A DNA stretch of 64,000 nucleotides from Paramacrobiotus metropolitanus (taxonomy: Eukaryota > Tardigrada > Eutardigrada > Parachela > Macrobiotidae): contig NW_026570333.1 in NCBI RefSeq assembly GCF_019649055.1, positions 372,001 to 436,000 on the forward strand, given 5' to 3'. The notes under the pieces were generated by a model. That model ran no database searches. It saw nothing but the letters and a program-made list of their open reading frames with translations, and was not told the origin of the DNA. The position numbers were made by a program, and so were the translations under genes. Positions 27,101 through 33,910 of this stretch are shown in pieces (positions within the stretch are counted from its first letter, which is position 1; every line of letters begins with the position of its first letter).

Positions 27101-28717
27101 TTGAACTTGAATATGACCGGAGAAATGGGTGTAAAAAAGTCTAAAAACCTTCGATCTTTTTTGCAAGGTTTTTGAATGTGTTTGGGTAGGTGTGTGTCGA
27201 CGAACAAGTGCGCCAACGGGCAGGTGACGTGCCACCCCAACGCGCACTGCTTCCGCAACGGCGACGGCTTCAAGTGTTTGTGCAAGCCGGGATTCCGCGG
27301 CGACGGCATGGAGAATTGTGACGTACGTCATCCAAATAAACATTTACGTCTTAATTCTCCGATAGCTAATTAATAATTTAATTCTGTGATTTAGTAGAGA
27401 AATGTATTAATAATGAATATCTTCTATTATATAATAATTATATAAATTTTGCGTGCACAGGACATGTGCGACGATTACTGCTTCAATTCGGGTAAATGCA
27501 GTAAAGACAGCCGCGGCCAGCCGGTGTGTAGCTGCCCGTCGACGTTCTACGGCGAACGCTGCCAGTCCAAGTCGGAGGCGGCATATATAGCCGGGGGCGT
27601 GGCCGGCGCCGTCCTTGTAACCATCCTGATCATCCTGCTGGTGTGGATGATCTGCGTGCGGGCCAGGAACCGCCGCTGCAAACAGTCGCCTTCCCAGATG
27701 TGCCACGAGAAGGCCGCCTATCCCTACGCCAACGACCCGCACGGAATGGCGCTCTACGCCATCGAGTACCCGCCCTCCTGCAGCACCACCGCCACGCTGC
27801 GTTCCCAGAATGTGGGCGGACACGGCGGGGTGGGCTATTTCGACGAGATGGAGGAGACGCACGGTTGGGATGTCAGCGGACTGGTCGGCTTCAACGGTAC
27901 GTAGTGTGGCATATATTTTAATTACGGACATCGTTAGTTAATTTTATCGAGGATAAATTTATGGAAATATTTTTCTTGTTTAAATCGGTTTTCGAAAAAT
28001 TGGCCCATGTTGCTGGCGCGAATCTATTGACTTAATCACAGATACGAGTAGCTGCGTCATAATCAGCTAATTATAGAAGGGTGCGCCCTTCTAAACCAGG
28101 AAATTTATGTGTGCTGTGTAGGAATGTAGTGACGGAAAGATCAGTACGATAGGAATAATTACCGTGATAACCTATTATAGTGAGGCTAGTGACCTTACTT
28201 AATGAGCTGAGCTGGTTTTCTCAGTGTGGTGTATGTTTGCAGTCTGCTTGTTTTATTTGTCTGCACTCTGGCAGATTCAGCTGCTGACTTTGTAGTGTAC
28301 TGGCTACTCGCTACCATGGCAAGCTTTTCCTAAGGCTGTTAGGATTTTGAAAAATCAACAAAATGTAGAGCAAAATGTTCGATAGTTTTCGAAGTTCTGT
28401 TTTTTTGTAATGACTACTTTACGGAGATGACAAGTTTTCCTAATTTAAAATATAGTCAAAGAAAAGATTATGATTGTTGTGTTGCCGGTACAGGGAAGAG
28501 CTTGCTGATGACGGACGGGCAGCTGGCGAGCATCGTGCAGTCGAAGAGCGCGGAGACGGGCGGGACGGTGACGCCGGTGGAGCAGCGCGAACGCAGTCTG
28601 TACGAGAACGTCCAGCGGCACACCACGACGCGCCGCATGCACGACATGCCGCCCGTGCCGCTGCCGGCCCGGGGCGGCGAGGACCTGCGCCATCCCGAAT
28701 ACACCGCCCGATTGTAG
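83..28717 (+). CDS. uif: uninflatable-like transmembrane receptor, copy 1 (23 exons visible, 5' end outside window)
   Basis: Spliced gene for a large single-pass cell-surface protein. Domain order read from the exons: C-type lectin, LDL-receptor class A, three CUB, several sushi, EGF, discoidin (FA58C), EGF, sushi, second FA58C, HYR, sushi, cysteine-rich GCC2/GCC3-type repeats, a long EGF run, LamG-like, sushi-like, more cysteine-rich repeats, two EGF, a membrane span near 27.57-27.65 kb and a cytoplasmic tail of about 150 residues. This order matches Drosophila uninflatable, an apical epithelial protein needed for tracheal inflation and reported to antagonise Notch; SVEP1-type proteins share several modules. 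The signal peptide exon lies left of the window. All introns are GT..AG and codon phases match at every junction, but only if five small indels (about 2953, 10650, 22810, 23895, 24115) are discounted. It is therefore either a real gene with assembly errors or a very recent pseudogene. The orthology is inference. Confidence 0.75.
165..1216 (+). other. intron 1 of copy 1
   Basis: AT-rich intron. The first 200 bases align well with the start of the matching intron in copy 2. At 761-780 it holds one copy of a dispersed motif (AACGTAGTGTAGTGAGTGAC). The short reading frames here look random. Confidence 0.6.
761..780 (+). repeat. dispersed CGTAGTGTAGTG motif (one of about 13 copies)
   Basis: AACGTAGTGTAGTGAGTGAC. 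Identical 20-mer at 29715-29734; close relatives at 34171, 19271, 27043, 40481, 39970, 9418, 20109, 23188, 38302, 38862, 7553 and, reversed, near 16091, 35331 and 44447. All lie in introns or spacer. TAGTGTAGTGG fits the tRNA A-box pattern TRGYNNANNNG, but no B box was found nearby. Confidence 0.55.
1217..1650 (+). CDS. uif: uif copy 1 exon 2: C-type lectin C-terminal part plus LDLa
   Basis: Acceptor at 1215-1216 (AATCAG), donor GTAAGG at 1651. The first base completes the codon split by exon 1. It encodes the long-loop half of a C-type lectin domain (VWLAA, W.DG..., then two conserved Cys near the end). A six-cysteine LDL-receptor class A module (CPKDTFTC...[11 protein letters not shown]) follows. 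The acidic calcium-binding end of the LDLa module is present but atypical. Confidence 0.75.
1651..2550 (+). other. intron 2 of copy 1
   Basis: AT-rich intron with donor GTAAGG and acceptor TTTTGCCAG. No gene, RNA or clear repeat was recognised. Confidence 0.55.
2551..3258 (+). CDS. uif: uif copy 1 exon 3: CUB domains 1 and 2, start of CUB 3 (frameshifted)
   Basis: Acceptor at 2549-2550, donor GTGAGC at 3259. CUB 1 starts at a Cys-Ala-His motif, with the [10 protein letters not shown] signature near residue 15. CUB 2 follows from about 2900 and a third CUB starts near 3200. Near 2953 the sequence lacks five bases that copy 2 keeps in frame (36017-36035), so the second half is read one frame over. 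The exon ends in phase 0, which matches exon 4 only in that second frame. Confidence 0.7.
3259..4065 (+). other. intron 3 of copy 1
   Basis: Very AT-rich. Its last 44 bases, together with the first 16 of exon 4 (4022-4081), occur in inverted orientation in copy 2 at 37075-37137. Confidence 0.55.
4066..4444 (+). CDS. uif: uif copy 1 exon 4: CUB domain 3 and start of a sushi domain
   Basis: The only AG that gives an open frame is TGATGATAG at 4064-4065. Starting there gives a [10 protein letters not shown] stretch, a normal CUB beginning, which supports this start. Donor GTGAGT is at 4445. The exon carries the rest of CUB 3, ending at a Tyr-Ser-Leu-Asp-Cys, and then the first half of a sushi module (CPLGYEF). 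Confidence 0.7.
4445..7013 (+). other. intron 4 of copy 1 (2.57 kb)
   Basis: In copy 2 the equivalent intron is only about 190 bases, so roughly 2.4 kb was gained here or lost there. It contains a perfect 29-base palindrome at 5055-5083 and a GC-rich patch at about 5785-5835 with a second palindromic core (CGCGAGCTCCGCTCGCG). No coding gene or transposon ends were identified. Confidence 0.5.
5055..5083. repeat. perfect 14-bp inverted repeat (GC-rich hairpin)
   Basis: CAGACCCCGCGCAA and its exact reverse complement are separated by one base. It stands out as a GC-rich island in AT-rich intron DNA. It could be the core of a small mobile palindrome. No function can be assigned. Confidence 0.8.
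7014..7353 (+). CDS. uif: uif copy 1 exon 5: sushi domains
   Basis: Acceptor GTTGCAG at 7007-7013, donor GTACGA at 7354. It finishes the sushi module begun in exon 4, encodes one full sushi ([10 protein letters not shown] ... GIWSGTVVC) and starts another. The incoming split codon (g|cg) and outgoing phase (gg|a) match both neighbours. Confidence 0.72.
7354..8062 (+). other. intron 5 of copy 1
   Basis: AT-rich. One copy of the dispersed TCGTAGTG-type motif lies near 7553. Nothing else was recognised. Confidence 0.5.
8063..8523 (+). CDS. uif: uif copy 1 exon 6: sushi repeats and an EGF
   Basis: Acceptor CGTCAG at 8057-8062, donor GTATGC at 8524. It completes one sushi (EFHCQPGF ... SWSDAPPSC), encodes a second ([10 protein letters not shown] ... 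C) and then a calcium-binding-type EGF ([10 protein letters not shown] ... YCRC). This exon is missing from copy 2. Confidence 0.72.
8524..9029 (+). other. intron 6 of copy 1
   Basis: AT-rich intron, acceptor CGTTTGCAG. Nothing recognised. Confidence 0.5.
9030..9304 (+). CDS. uif: uif copy 1 exon 7: first discoidin (FA58C) domain, N-terminal half
   Basis: Acceptor at 9028-9029, donor GTCAGT at 9305. The split codon a|ag with exon 6 is in phase. It has typical discoidin features: the [15 protein letters not shown] opening and a [19 protein letters not shown] strand pair. FA58C domains usually bind membranes or carbohydrate. Confidence 0.72.
9593..9682. repeat. TATA/TACG simple repeat
   Basis: An irregular run of TATATATACGTATA-type units in the intron between exons 7 and 8. 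It is low complexity with no apparent function. The same intron holds one copy of the dispersed CGTAGAGTAGTGGC-type motif at 9418-9432. Confidence 0.7.
9767..10064 (+). CDS. uif: uif copy 1 exon 8: discoidin C-terminal half and an EGF
   Basis: Acceptor TACCGCAG at 9759-9766, donor GTTCGT at 10065. It ends the discoidin fold (EARFVRI ... CMRMDLIGC) and encodes a calcium-binding-type EGF ([16 protein letters not shown] ... YHCEC). Confidence 0.72.
10065..10561 (+). other. intron 8 of copy 1
   Basis: AT-rich intron. Nothing recognised. Copy 2 lost most of this intron together with exon 9. Confidence 0.5.
10562..10963 (+). CDS. uif: uif copy 1 exon 9: sushi domain (one-base frameshift)
   Basis: Acceptor GGTTCAG at 10555-10561, donor GTGAGA at 10964. 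The frame set by exon 8 reads into a sushi start ([16 protein letters not shown]), but near 10650, at an A run (CAAAAG), the sushi continues in another frame ([16 protein letters not shown]). The second frame is the one in phase with exon 10. A one-base loss in a homopolymer explains this. The exon is absent from copy 2. Confidence 0.65.
10964..12055 (+). other. intron 9 of copy 1
   Basis: About 1.1 kb, AT-rich. Two short frames, at 11391-11684 (+) and 11692-11913 (-), show no recognisable family and no codon bias like the exons. Confidence 0.5.
12056..12932 (+). CDS. uif: uif copy 1 exon 10: two sushi modules and the second discoidin domain
   Basis: Acceptor CATCAG at 12050-12055, donor GTGAGT at 12933. 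The sushi modules are [16 protein letters not shown] ... and [12 protein letters not shown] ... . A complete discoidin-like domain follows ([40 protein letters not shown], ending CMKMEVDGC). The frame stays open past the donor into the intron by chance. Confidence 0.75.
12933..13392 (+). other. intron 10 of copy 1
   Basis: T-rich intron, acceptor TTTTTTTGACAG. Copy 2 lost the whole equivalent intron in a deletion that fuses exon 10 to exon 11. Confidence 0.6.
13393..13626 (+). CDS. uif: uif copy 1 exon 11: HYR domain, first part
   Basis: Acceptor at 13391-13392, donor GTGAGT at 13627, phase 0 at both ends. It reads as a hyaline-repeat-type Ig-like module ([14 protein letters not shown] ... 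[14 protein letters not shown] ... C). Confidence 0.7.
13627..14065 (+). other. intron 11 of copy 1
   Basis: AT-rich intron, acceptor TTTCTCCAG. Nothing recognised. An upstream ATG at 14000 lies in the intron and is not a start. Confidence 0.55.
14066..15704 (+). CDS. uif: uif copy 1 exon 12: HYR end, sushi, GCC2/GCC3 cysteine-rich repeats, two EGF
   Basis: The largest exon. Acceptor at 14064-14065, donor GTAAGC at 15705. Order: a second HYR-like stretch (EEPALISCP ... LNVTVVASD), a sushi ([12 protein letters not shown] ... C), about 150 residues without a recognised fold, then tandem CxxCPxGxY/F modules of the GCC2/GCC3 (ephrin-receptor-like) type from about 15020 to 15500. Two EGF modules finish it ([12 protein letters not shown] and [14 protein letters not shown]). 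The whole exon is open. Confidence 0.75.
15705..16352 (+). other. intron 12 of copy 1
   Basis: AT-rich. A reverse-complement match to the dispersed motif (ACACTACGAT) lies near 16091, at the same relative place as in copy 2 (about 44447). Confidence 0.5.
16353..16757 (+). CDS. uif: uif copy 1 exon 13: EGF repeats
   Basis: Acceptor AATCGTAG at 16345-16352, donor GTCAGT at 16758. It encodes about three EGF modules ([42 protein letters not shown]) and the start of another. Phase 1 at both ends, the usual symmetric EGF phase. Confidence 0.75.
16758..17443 (+). other. intron 13 of copy 1
   Basis: AT-rich. The stretch AATATTTGATAAAAATATAAATA near 16926 is shared with copy 2 just left of 45380. 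This marks where the LTR element inserted in copy 2. Confidence 0.6.
17444..17714 (+). CDS. uif: uif copy 1 exon 14: EGF repeats
   Basis: Acceptor GTCGCAG at 17437-17443, donor GTGGGA at 17715. Two EGF modules and part of a third ([28 protein letters not shown]). Phase 2 at the end matches exon 15. Confidence 0.72.
17715..18121 (+). other. intron 14 of copy 1
   Basis: AT-rich intron, acceptor TTTTTGTGTAG. Nothing recognised. Confidence 0.5.
18122..18544 (+). CDS. uif: uif copy 1 exon 15: EGF repeats
   Basis: Acceptor at 18120-18121, donor GTAAGT at 18545. Three full EGF modules ([44 protein letters not shown]) after the end of the module begun in exon 14. Confidence 0.74.
18545..19006 (+). 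other. intron 15 of copy 1
   Basis: AT-rich, with a TTTGATTTTTAT short tandem run at about 18906-18960. Nothing else recognised. Confidence 0.5.
19007..19209 (+). CDS. uif: uif copy 1 exon 16: EGF repeats
   Basis: Acceptor GTGCGTAG at 18999-19006, donor GTCAGT at 19210. Two short EGF-like modules ([12 protein letters not shown] and [14 protein letters not shown]). Confidence 0.7.
19210..19542 (+). other. intron 16 of copy 1
   Basis: Contains a good copy of the dispersed motif (AGCGTAGTGTAGTGGC) at 19271-19286. Otherwise nothing recognised. Confidence 0.5.
19543..19880 (+). CDS. uif: uif copy 1 exon 17: EGF and start of a LamG-like domain
   Basis: Acceptor TTAAAAG at 19536-19542, donor GTAAGG at 19881. 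One EGF-like module ([11 protein letters not shown] ... CRCP), then the first beta strands of a laminin-G / pentraxin-like sandwich ([15 protein letters not shown] ... LSLAVWMQF). Phase 0 at the end. Confidence 0.7.
20504..21024. mobile_element. MITE, Tc1/mariner-superfamily type (521 bp)
   Basis: The ends are inverted (CAGTAAAACC ... GGTTTTACTG) and flanked by TA on both sides (20502-20503 and 21025-21026), the Tc1/mariner target. A second matching block, TTGAACAC, lies 18 bases in on both sides. CAGTAAAACC ends are typical of pogo/Tigger-like families. No transposase frame inside, so it is non-autonomous. Confidence 0.75.
21325..22436. mobile_element. DNA transposon with 28-bp inverted ends and TA target duplication (1.1 kb)
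   Basis: The left end TACAGCTCTATCGCAACAAG and the right end read as reverse complement agree at 27 of 28 bases, counting the flanking TA. Short frames inside (21554-21841 minus, 21561-21971 plus) are not recognisable as transposase. It is probably a non-autonomous derivative of a Tc1/mariner-type family. Confidence 0.75.
22601..23091 (+). CDS. uif: uif copy 1 exon 18: LamG-like domain, main part (frameshifted)
   Basis: Acceptor TCTGGCAG at 22593-22600, donor GTAAGG at 23092. Strands typical of a LamG/pentraxin fold: [15 protein letters not shown], then [18 protein letters not shown]. The change of frame falls near 22810 in a C-rich run (CCCTCCCCGCC). The second frame is the one in phase with exon 19. 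Confidence 0.7.
23092..23431 (+). other. intron 18 of copy 1
   Basis: AT-rich. One copy of the dispersed TCGTAGTATTGTGGC motif near 23188. Confidence 0.5.
23432..24304 (+). CDS. uif: uif copy 1 exon 19: sushi-like region leading into cysteine-rich repeats (two frameshifts)
   Basis: Acceptor ATATCTAG at 23424-23431, donor GTACGT at 24305. It contains a sushi-like stretch ([14 protein letters not shown] ... CEDDGRWHP) and ends at a [10 protein letters not shown] motif that continues in exon 20. Coding similarity passes through all three frames, with shifts near 23895 (GCGTTTTG) and 24115 (GACGCCCG), both at short homopolymers. Only the last frame is in phase with exon 20. Confidence 0.65.
24305..26267 (+). 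other. intron 19 of copy 1 (2 kb)
   Basis: Almost entirely taken up by a possible piggyBac-like element (24434-26167). Confidence 0.5.
24434..26167. mobile_element. possible piggyBac-like element flanked by TTAA
   Basis: TTAA (24430-24433) is followed by CCC, and the far side reads GGG then TTAA (26168-26171): the piggyBac target duplication with CCC..GGG termini. The block CCATGCGTGT..NCCGACATG occurs near both ends in direct orientation, and TGACCA-type words are frequent inside. The inverted match beyond CCC is weak and no transposase was recognised, so the class is tentative. Confidence 0.45.
26268..26866 (+). CDS. uif: uif copy 1 exon 20: GCC2/GCC3 cysteine-rich repeats
   Basis: Acceptor CTTGTAG at 26261-26267, donor GTACGT at 26867. 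Four CxxCPxGx(Y/F) modules in tandem ([39 protein letters not shown]), each ending in a TTL.GAT-like turn. Fully open frame. Confidence 0.75.
27190..27322 (+). CDS. uif: uif copy 1 exon 21: EGF
   Basis: Acceptor TGGGTAG at 27183-27189, donor GTACGT at 27323. One EGF with the [19 protein letters not shown] pattern. The preceding 323-base intron holds a dispersed-motif copy (GCGTAGTACTGTGGC) at 27043-27057. Confidence 0.74.
27461..27896 (+). CDS. uif: uif copy 1 exon 22: last EGF, transmembrane segment, cytoplasmic start
   Basis: Acceptor GTGCACAG at 27453-27460, donor GTACGT at 27897. One EGF ([10 protein letters not shown] ... CSCP). A hydrophobic span of about 25 residues rich in V, L, I, G and A follows, then a basic stop-transfer (VRARNRRC) and a cytoplasmic stretch with several Tyr. 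This fixes the topology as type I, single pass. Confidence 0.78.
27897..28493 (+). other. intron 22 of copy 1
   Basis: AT-rich. Nothing recognised. Confidence 0.5.
28494..28717 (+). CDS. uif: uif copy 1 exon 23: C-terminal cytoplasmic tail and stop
   Basis: Acceptor GGTACAG at 28487-28493; the split codon g|gg is in phase. 73 residues including an SLYENVQ motif, which could be phosphorylated, ending in TARL before TAG at 28715-28717. The frame extending upstream into the intron is chance. Confidence 0.72.
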
Positions 28718-29070
28718 CCGTCCTCTTTTGTTAACGCAGAGTTCTTTTCTATTCGTTGCAAACGTTATTGAACAGTTAGACGCGTTTAATTATTACCTAG
28801 TTTACTTCTTAATATTATCTGTACATTGTGTGATAGGTATTGTTTATCCCATCGCAAATATGATTATTGAGAAATTAAGTGAAGATAGTTTTATGAGCAA
28901 TATTCGAAGAAACCAGCATCGCTCACGAAAAAACATTCAAACGAAAAATGTGTCCAAGTTGGCACGAGAAGAGACCGTACACAACACTCTCAAAGCTTTC
29001 CCACGCATCATTTCCAAACTAAAACGCTGAACAGAAAAAAAGTGGAGCGACTCTCGCCCGTTCTAATAAA
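28718..29070 (+). terminator. probable 3' UTR with AATAAA poly(A) signal
   Basis: AATAAA at 29065-29070 is a plausible polyadenylation signal about 350 bases after the stop. The short frame at 28728-29030 overlaps it and has no family resemblance. No transcript evidence is available. Confidence 0.35.
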
Positions 29071-30260
29071 GAATTTTTTACCGATCTCCTTCAGTAAAAC
29101 CTTAACCGGATCGCACCAGAGACCAAATGTTTCGCATGCGATGGGAACAAGAAAGCAACGATCACTAACCCAACTATATTTCCTCTTTTTGGCGGTAAAG
29201 GCCACTCAGTAGACTCCGATGTCGCAAAATGTAAGAGTCACACATCGTATCTCTGCATCGTATCTCATTCATACATGTCGCATTAAAGGCTGTCCTCGGT
29301 GCCATTTCCAGTGCGTGGCTCCGTTCTCGCACAAACTGGAAGAATAATTCGGGACTGTAAGAAAGCTATCAGTACAGTGTGTTTTCCGTTCGGTAAACGC
29401 CAGTCCAAGCGAAAGTCGATGCAACACGTAAACTAGGAGGCAAAAAGTGCTTCGAGGTTTGTCGCGAGCCGGACACTTTCTCCATAGGAATTCGCGAAAG
29501 GTCATGGGTGTACTCGCTCTTGCTGGTTTGCTTTACCACAAGTCGGCTCGCAAACGCTGCAGCAAGATAAATATGGATGTGCTCACGCTGCACGCGTCCT
29601 GAAGGCGTTTCTGGTATACTTATAAAGCTTTTTCTTCAAAATTAACGAATTTTATTTTCTGTTTTCGACGACCATTGAATATACGCCATTGATCATGCCA
29701 CCCATGCCAAGAGAACGTAGTGTAGTGAGTGACAAAATAATATCAAGCACTCTCGCTTTAGTCACGCTTCCGATACTAAAATTTCTGCTTTTGATTAGTA
29801 TAAAACTGGACACGCGAATTTTTTGTTTGTACTGACTGGCCTAATAAAAGATGCATCAAAATTATCAAATGCGACGTCGAAAGTTCATGTAGACCAGGAG
29901 TGCGTAGCTTTCCTCTCAATTTTCTGCTGCTTCCAGATGCTTCCATCGGTGCTTCCAGGCTGCTTCTGCTGCTTCCATCGGTGTAAACCGGACTTCGTGG
30001 AGTTATTAGTAGCGTTGTAGTGTAATGCATCGCAAGGCAGCCGCATTGCCAATCAAGTGAATCAACTAAAGACGATCCAGCTTGGTGTGCTTTCGCTAGT
30101 ACGTTGACTGAATTGATTTGCGAATATTATATTTTACTGAAAGTGCAGTCTTTTTTCCAGATAATTGCAAAAATCTGGTGTACGCAGGAGCGCTGTTGGA
30201 TGAACGCGAACTTTTCAACAGATTAATTAAAACCTTAATTGAAATTACTTGCAGTGACAG
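29071..30260. other. spacer between the two gene copies
   Basis: No gene recognised. At 29640-29790 it holds a block also found in intron 1 of copy 1 (about 675-810) and of copy 2 (about 34085-34200), including the AACGTAGTGTAGTGAGTGAC motif at 29715-29734. From about 30190 it aligns with the left edge of the window, so it becomes intron sequence of copy 2. No copy of the 5' exons or signal peptide was seen. Confidence 0.5.
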
Positions 30261-30350
30261 GATGGGTACTGGCTGTACTGGATGTGCTACCGGTACATGG
30301 AGATTGGAGACTATGGTATCCTGGTCGGTGGCCGGCGCGGCGTGTCGACG
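30261..30350 (+). pseudogene. uif: copy 2 exon 1: lectin N-terminal part
   Basis: Acceptor at 30259-30260 and donor GTACGT at 30351 are preserved. One extra base (GTACTGGCTG against GTGCTGCTG in copy 1) breaks the frame. Confidence 0.75.
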
Positions 30351-30894
30351 GTACGTCAGGCTTGTCAACTTCCGTTGCAGGTGTCCATCCGATTGATTTA
30401 ACGTACGTTATGCGTACTAAACGACACTGCCAAATGTGACCTGGTGGTTACGCGTTCGTACGTATCGTTGAGTTTATTCTCTGAGATTTTATCAGGGGAG
30501 TTTTTCCTGATTATTTTACAATCATGCAGGGGTCATGGCTGTACTAGGGATGGGTGAATACGCTCCAGGTACTAGACTCAACAGAACATCGCCAGTTTTC
30601 CTTTGGAACATGCCGTTGAATTCAAATTTTAGAAAGCCTACGATTTTATCACTTGGAAAATTTTTTGGATAATTTTTTTCTTCCTTCAGGTCGCCGTAAA
30701 TCGAATACATTCGCTGACGGGTTGGGATTTCCGAGTCGAAGAAGTATTTTTTCTGTACATATATTTATTCAGGCAATAGCCAATTAAACGTAACAAAAGG
30801 CCTGCGCCGAAAGACACTAATTAAAAAGTTTGAATTTACACATTGAAAAAACAACCAAAGTCATTACTGTCACATCCAACTTTCGGTCGCGCGT

Positions 30895-31455
30895 TTAATG
30901 TACCCAAGACAACAGCCGCATTTCCTCTAACAACAGCGAGACTAAAACGTTGTCTAAGGAAAGCGTAGATCGAGATTCCCCGGTCACATCGCGAATCTTC
31001 CTCCCGACAAAACGTATCATCTCAGCAAATTCCGAACCAAAAGTTCCAAGAGTTTCGACTGCGAGGGTGTAGAACAGATACCCCATATCCTCCAAAAATC
31101 CGTACTTCCCGCGCTTAAAGTCGTCCGCCAGCCGTGCCACGTTACCTGACTTCTTTGAGCTGGCTTTTACGTGCGAGGTAGCCACGGTGTCCCAGCAGGT
31201 GGCGTCCCACACTACCGCCTTTCCGTCACGCAGGGGTATCAGTATCATGCCGTCCGGTCGCTTGTTATCCTTGTCTGACAATCCCGATGGCTCATTCTGA
31301 CAGGGGAAGCCCGCCGTTTCCCAGCCGCGTTTAGCAATGTTGTTCAGTTCGAGATGCCGGGACCATCGTCCTTTGCTACTGGAACATGACAGTCCGTGGT
31401 GGCCGTTAGTTTCCACGTGGCTAGCACAATTGACACAGTCGTGCTCTTCAGCCAC
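30895..31455 (-). pseudogene. non-LTR element ORF: CCHC finger and restriction-like endonuclease
   Basis: Near the start is a CX2CX8HX4C finger (CVNC ... HHGLSC). An RPDG ... VVWDATCWD block follows, fitting the PD-(D/E)XK-type nuclease that sits at the C-terminus of R2-like elements and nicks the target. Ends at TAA about 150 bases before the presumed 3' end. Confidence 0.7.
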
Positions 31456-31946
31456 AGGAAGCCGAACCGTAATGCGACGCCAATTCTTATTTCCTCGTCA
31501 CGCAAGGATGTATGGAGACTTGGTGCAGAGAGAGCGTTGAGCCATGCCCCGGAATCACGATTCAAGGCGGCTAGCAGTACTGCTTTGTCCGTTTCATTGG
31601 TAGCGGCTAAACGCAGTGATGACACCACGTAATCGATTGCCGGACGGTCCCATGCAGTCTGAAACTTTCTGGCGCCGTCAATCGGAGGCTCACTTCTTGT
31701 TAGCGTTACCCATTGCTGAACGACAGGTGCTAGGTGCGCTTCGTTCGTTGACGGGTTGATGGAGGAGACCAGGCTGACCACTGAATACGCCGATGCCAGG
31801 AAGGCAGGAAAAACTAGCAATTTAGTGGCGCAAAGTCCTAATCCACCGTCTCTTACTGGAAGCGTCATCTGGCTCCATTGCATATCGTTCACCCGGATGT
31901 TCAAAATGGATGATAAACCAGTGCGTATACACTCATCATTTTCCAT
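31344..31946 (-). pseudogene. non-LTR element ORF: linker after RT
   Basis: 200 codons downstream of the RT core with an LPVRDGGLGL motif, commonly seen in the thumb/linker of non-LTR polymerases of this type. It ends by frameshift into the endonuclease frame. Confidence 0.6.
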
Positions 31947-32707
31947 TTACGGCATATGTTCATAACATCTCGCGGTGCGAAATCCATACAGCAGGTTTGG
32001 TATAAACAGGCAGTTTTTCAGTAGATATATTCTAAAGAGAGCTTTCCGAATGGCGTATAGACGATTCGCAGTGAAACTTCCGGTGCTGTAGATTTCGCAT
32101 TTTCCTAGGTTAAGCTCTAAGCCCATCTTGAAGCCGCGAGCAATAATGGTGCGTATTGCCGCGATAACTTTATCCGCCTGTCCAGCCAGCGTGACATCAT
32201 CCAGGAAACCCACCGCAATGTCACAGTCTAAGTTTTCAAACAGCGGCAATGTACCAAGTCCGTAACCTAGTAGCCCGTATGGATCTCCTTGCTGTACACC
32301 GGTCTCCGATGACAACTGAGACGAACCGCAGGACAAATGTGAAGGAAAACGGTACGACTGCCAGATGTACCGATAGCAGGCAGGAAAGGTTGCGTGTACA
32401 GCAGTGAGTAAAGTATCCCGACGGAGTGTGTTAAAAGCATTGCGGAAATCCAGCTTAACGACGACTCGGGCTTCTGTGTGCGTCGTTTCGATGTAGCTGC
32501 GGACAGCATGCACAGCGGCTTCGGCTCCTCCACGTATCCCAAATCCGAGCTGGGACGGCCTGGACATTGCAGCTGCTTCGTCAGAACAGCGGTTGCTAAT
32601 AACTTTCGAAAACAAACGTCGCAAAGTTTCTCCCACGGCCTCGGCTGTATCCCGCCGTCTCTTTTGAGGAGCGAGATTAGATCTGCGCCAAAAGAGTAGG
32701 GCCGCAC
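31947..32707 (-). pseudogene. non-LTR element ORF: reverse transcriptase core
   Basis: Two overlapping minus-strand frames (32267-32707 and 31947-32636) together cover the RT core. Motif A is KLDFRNAFN, motif B QQGDPYG, and the catalytic box reads FLDD instead of the usual Y/F-A-DD. The need to change frame shows it is broken. Confidence 0.7.
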
Positions 32708-32711
32708 ATCT

Positions 32712-33545
32712 TCAGGCAGGTTTTTTGCTAAACACCATGGCAGCCAGGTCGGTTAGGGCTAAGCACAGCTCGCTCTGTGTGTCATCTTTGCGTGCGAGGA
32801 GGTCCTTCAAGTGCTGAGGACGTAAGCCAAACACACCTCCAGCGGAACCGGACGGGAAGCTGAAAACTGCGGCCATCAGCTCGGCTGGAGTGACTGCGGG
32901 CGGTGTTATACTGTCATCTGGGTCCGCAGGGAACTGGCAGTCATCATGTGCTGGGGGATGTTTGTCGCGCATCGATTCAATGGCTCTAGGGTTTATTTCC
33001 GCGAGTTTATCATCGCCCAGCATAATCCTGATTGCCCCCTTCACATTTTCATCCTGAAGCACAGAAGCCACTTGAGCGCGTAACCTGTCAGGTGGCAGCT
33101 CATCGTGCCTGGGTTGGTCATTGCGAGGAACAGCGTGGCGCTTCGCTATTGACAGGTCTGCAAGGTTTTTCCGGATGTGAGCTGCGAGAGATTCCCTGCG
33201 CAAGTTTTTCGTCGGAGGGAGTGACAAGGCCGTGGGTGCGAAAAGCAGCAGGTCGATCCAGCTCTCCGATGAGTTAGTGCGGATGCATTTTCTGATGATT
33301 TCCGTCAACACCCTGGCACACTGCCGTCTTACAGCTTTCGGAACTCTTTTCGGGATGTGGAAACGATCACCCTCCACAAACAACTGCAGCGGGTGTTTAA
33401 GAGGTTGTCCTGGGGGTGGAGGTGGAAGCTGGGCACAGAAGGAACCAGAGGCATGTTTGCGGGAACATGCCCGTGTGTGAGCAGCGAATCCAGCTCCCTG
33501 CGTGAAACACACTCGACTGTGCGGGCAAGGCTGATCGCGAACCAT
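32712..33545 (-). pseudogene. non-LTR element ORF: N-terminal zinc-finger-like region and RT start
   Basis: 277 codons. A Cys/His cluster near residues 8-28 (CPHSRVC ... H ... C) looks like a DNA-binding finger. Basic helical sequence follows, and near the end the SGSAGGVFGLRPQHLKDL motif, which marks the start of the RT fingers in many non-LTR RTs. The frame breaks at 32712 and the RT continues in another frame. Confidence 0.65.
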
Positions 33546-33851
33546 ATTAGGCGTGCAACAGGAAAAAGACCCACCTAATGCGTCCGCGAGAGAGCAGGAT
33601 GCCCAAGAAGATTAGGTTGCCGCGAGCAGCTCCCCGTTCCGTGGCACTTTCCCCTTCCGTGGTACGGTGCCACGGTTAAATCTTCTGGAGCCACCCTTGC
33701 AGCCAAAGGGTAACACACCCAAGGCGCGCAGGGAAATTTAGCGCAAAATTCCACCCATCCAGGGATCAATCGTAGACGGTAGATAACAATACAAAATACT
33801 GAATACTGTGCATACAAAATTAAATGTTAAATTAGCGCATAAAAATTTTTT

Positions 33852-33910
33852 TTTAACTAAAGCTAACTAATAACTAGGGTTTTCTTTAACTAAAGCTAAC
33901 TAATAACTAA
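33852..33910. repeat. tandem duplication (about 34-bp unit)
   Basis: Two near-identical copies of TTTAACTAAAGCTAACTAAT separated by AACTAGGGTTTTC, near the presumed 5' end of the non-LTR element. Confidence 0.7.

Noticed and set aside
27643-27921. Overlapping frames in the transmembrane exon and other exons (for example 2552-3016, 22531-23106)
   Set aside because: Shadows of GC-rich coding DNA in other frames. Only one frame per exon keeps domain motifs and splice phase.
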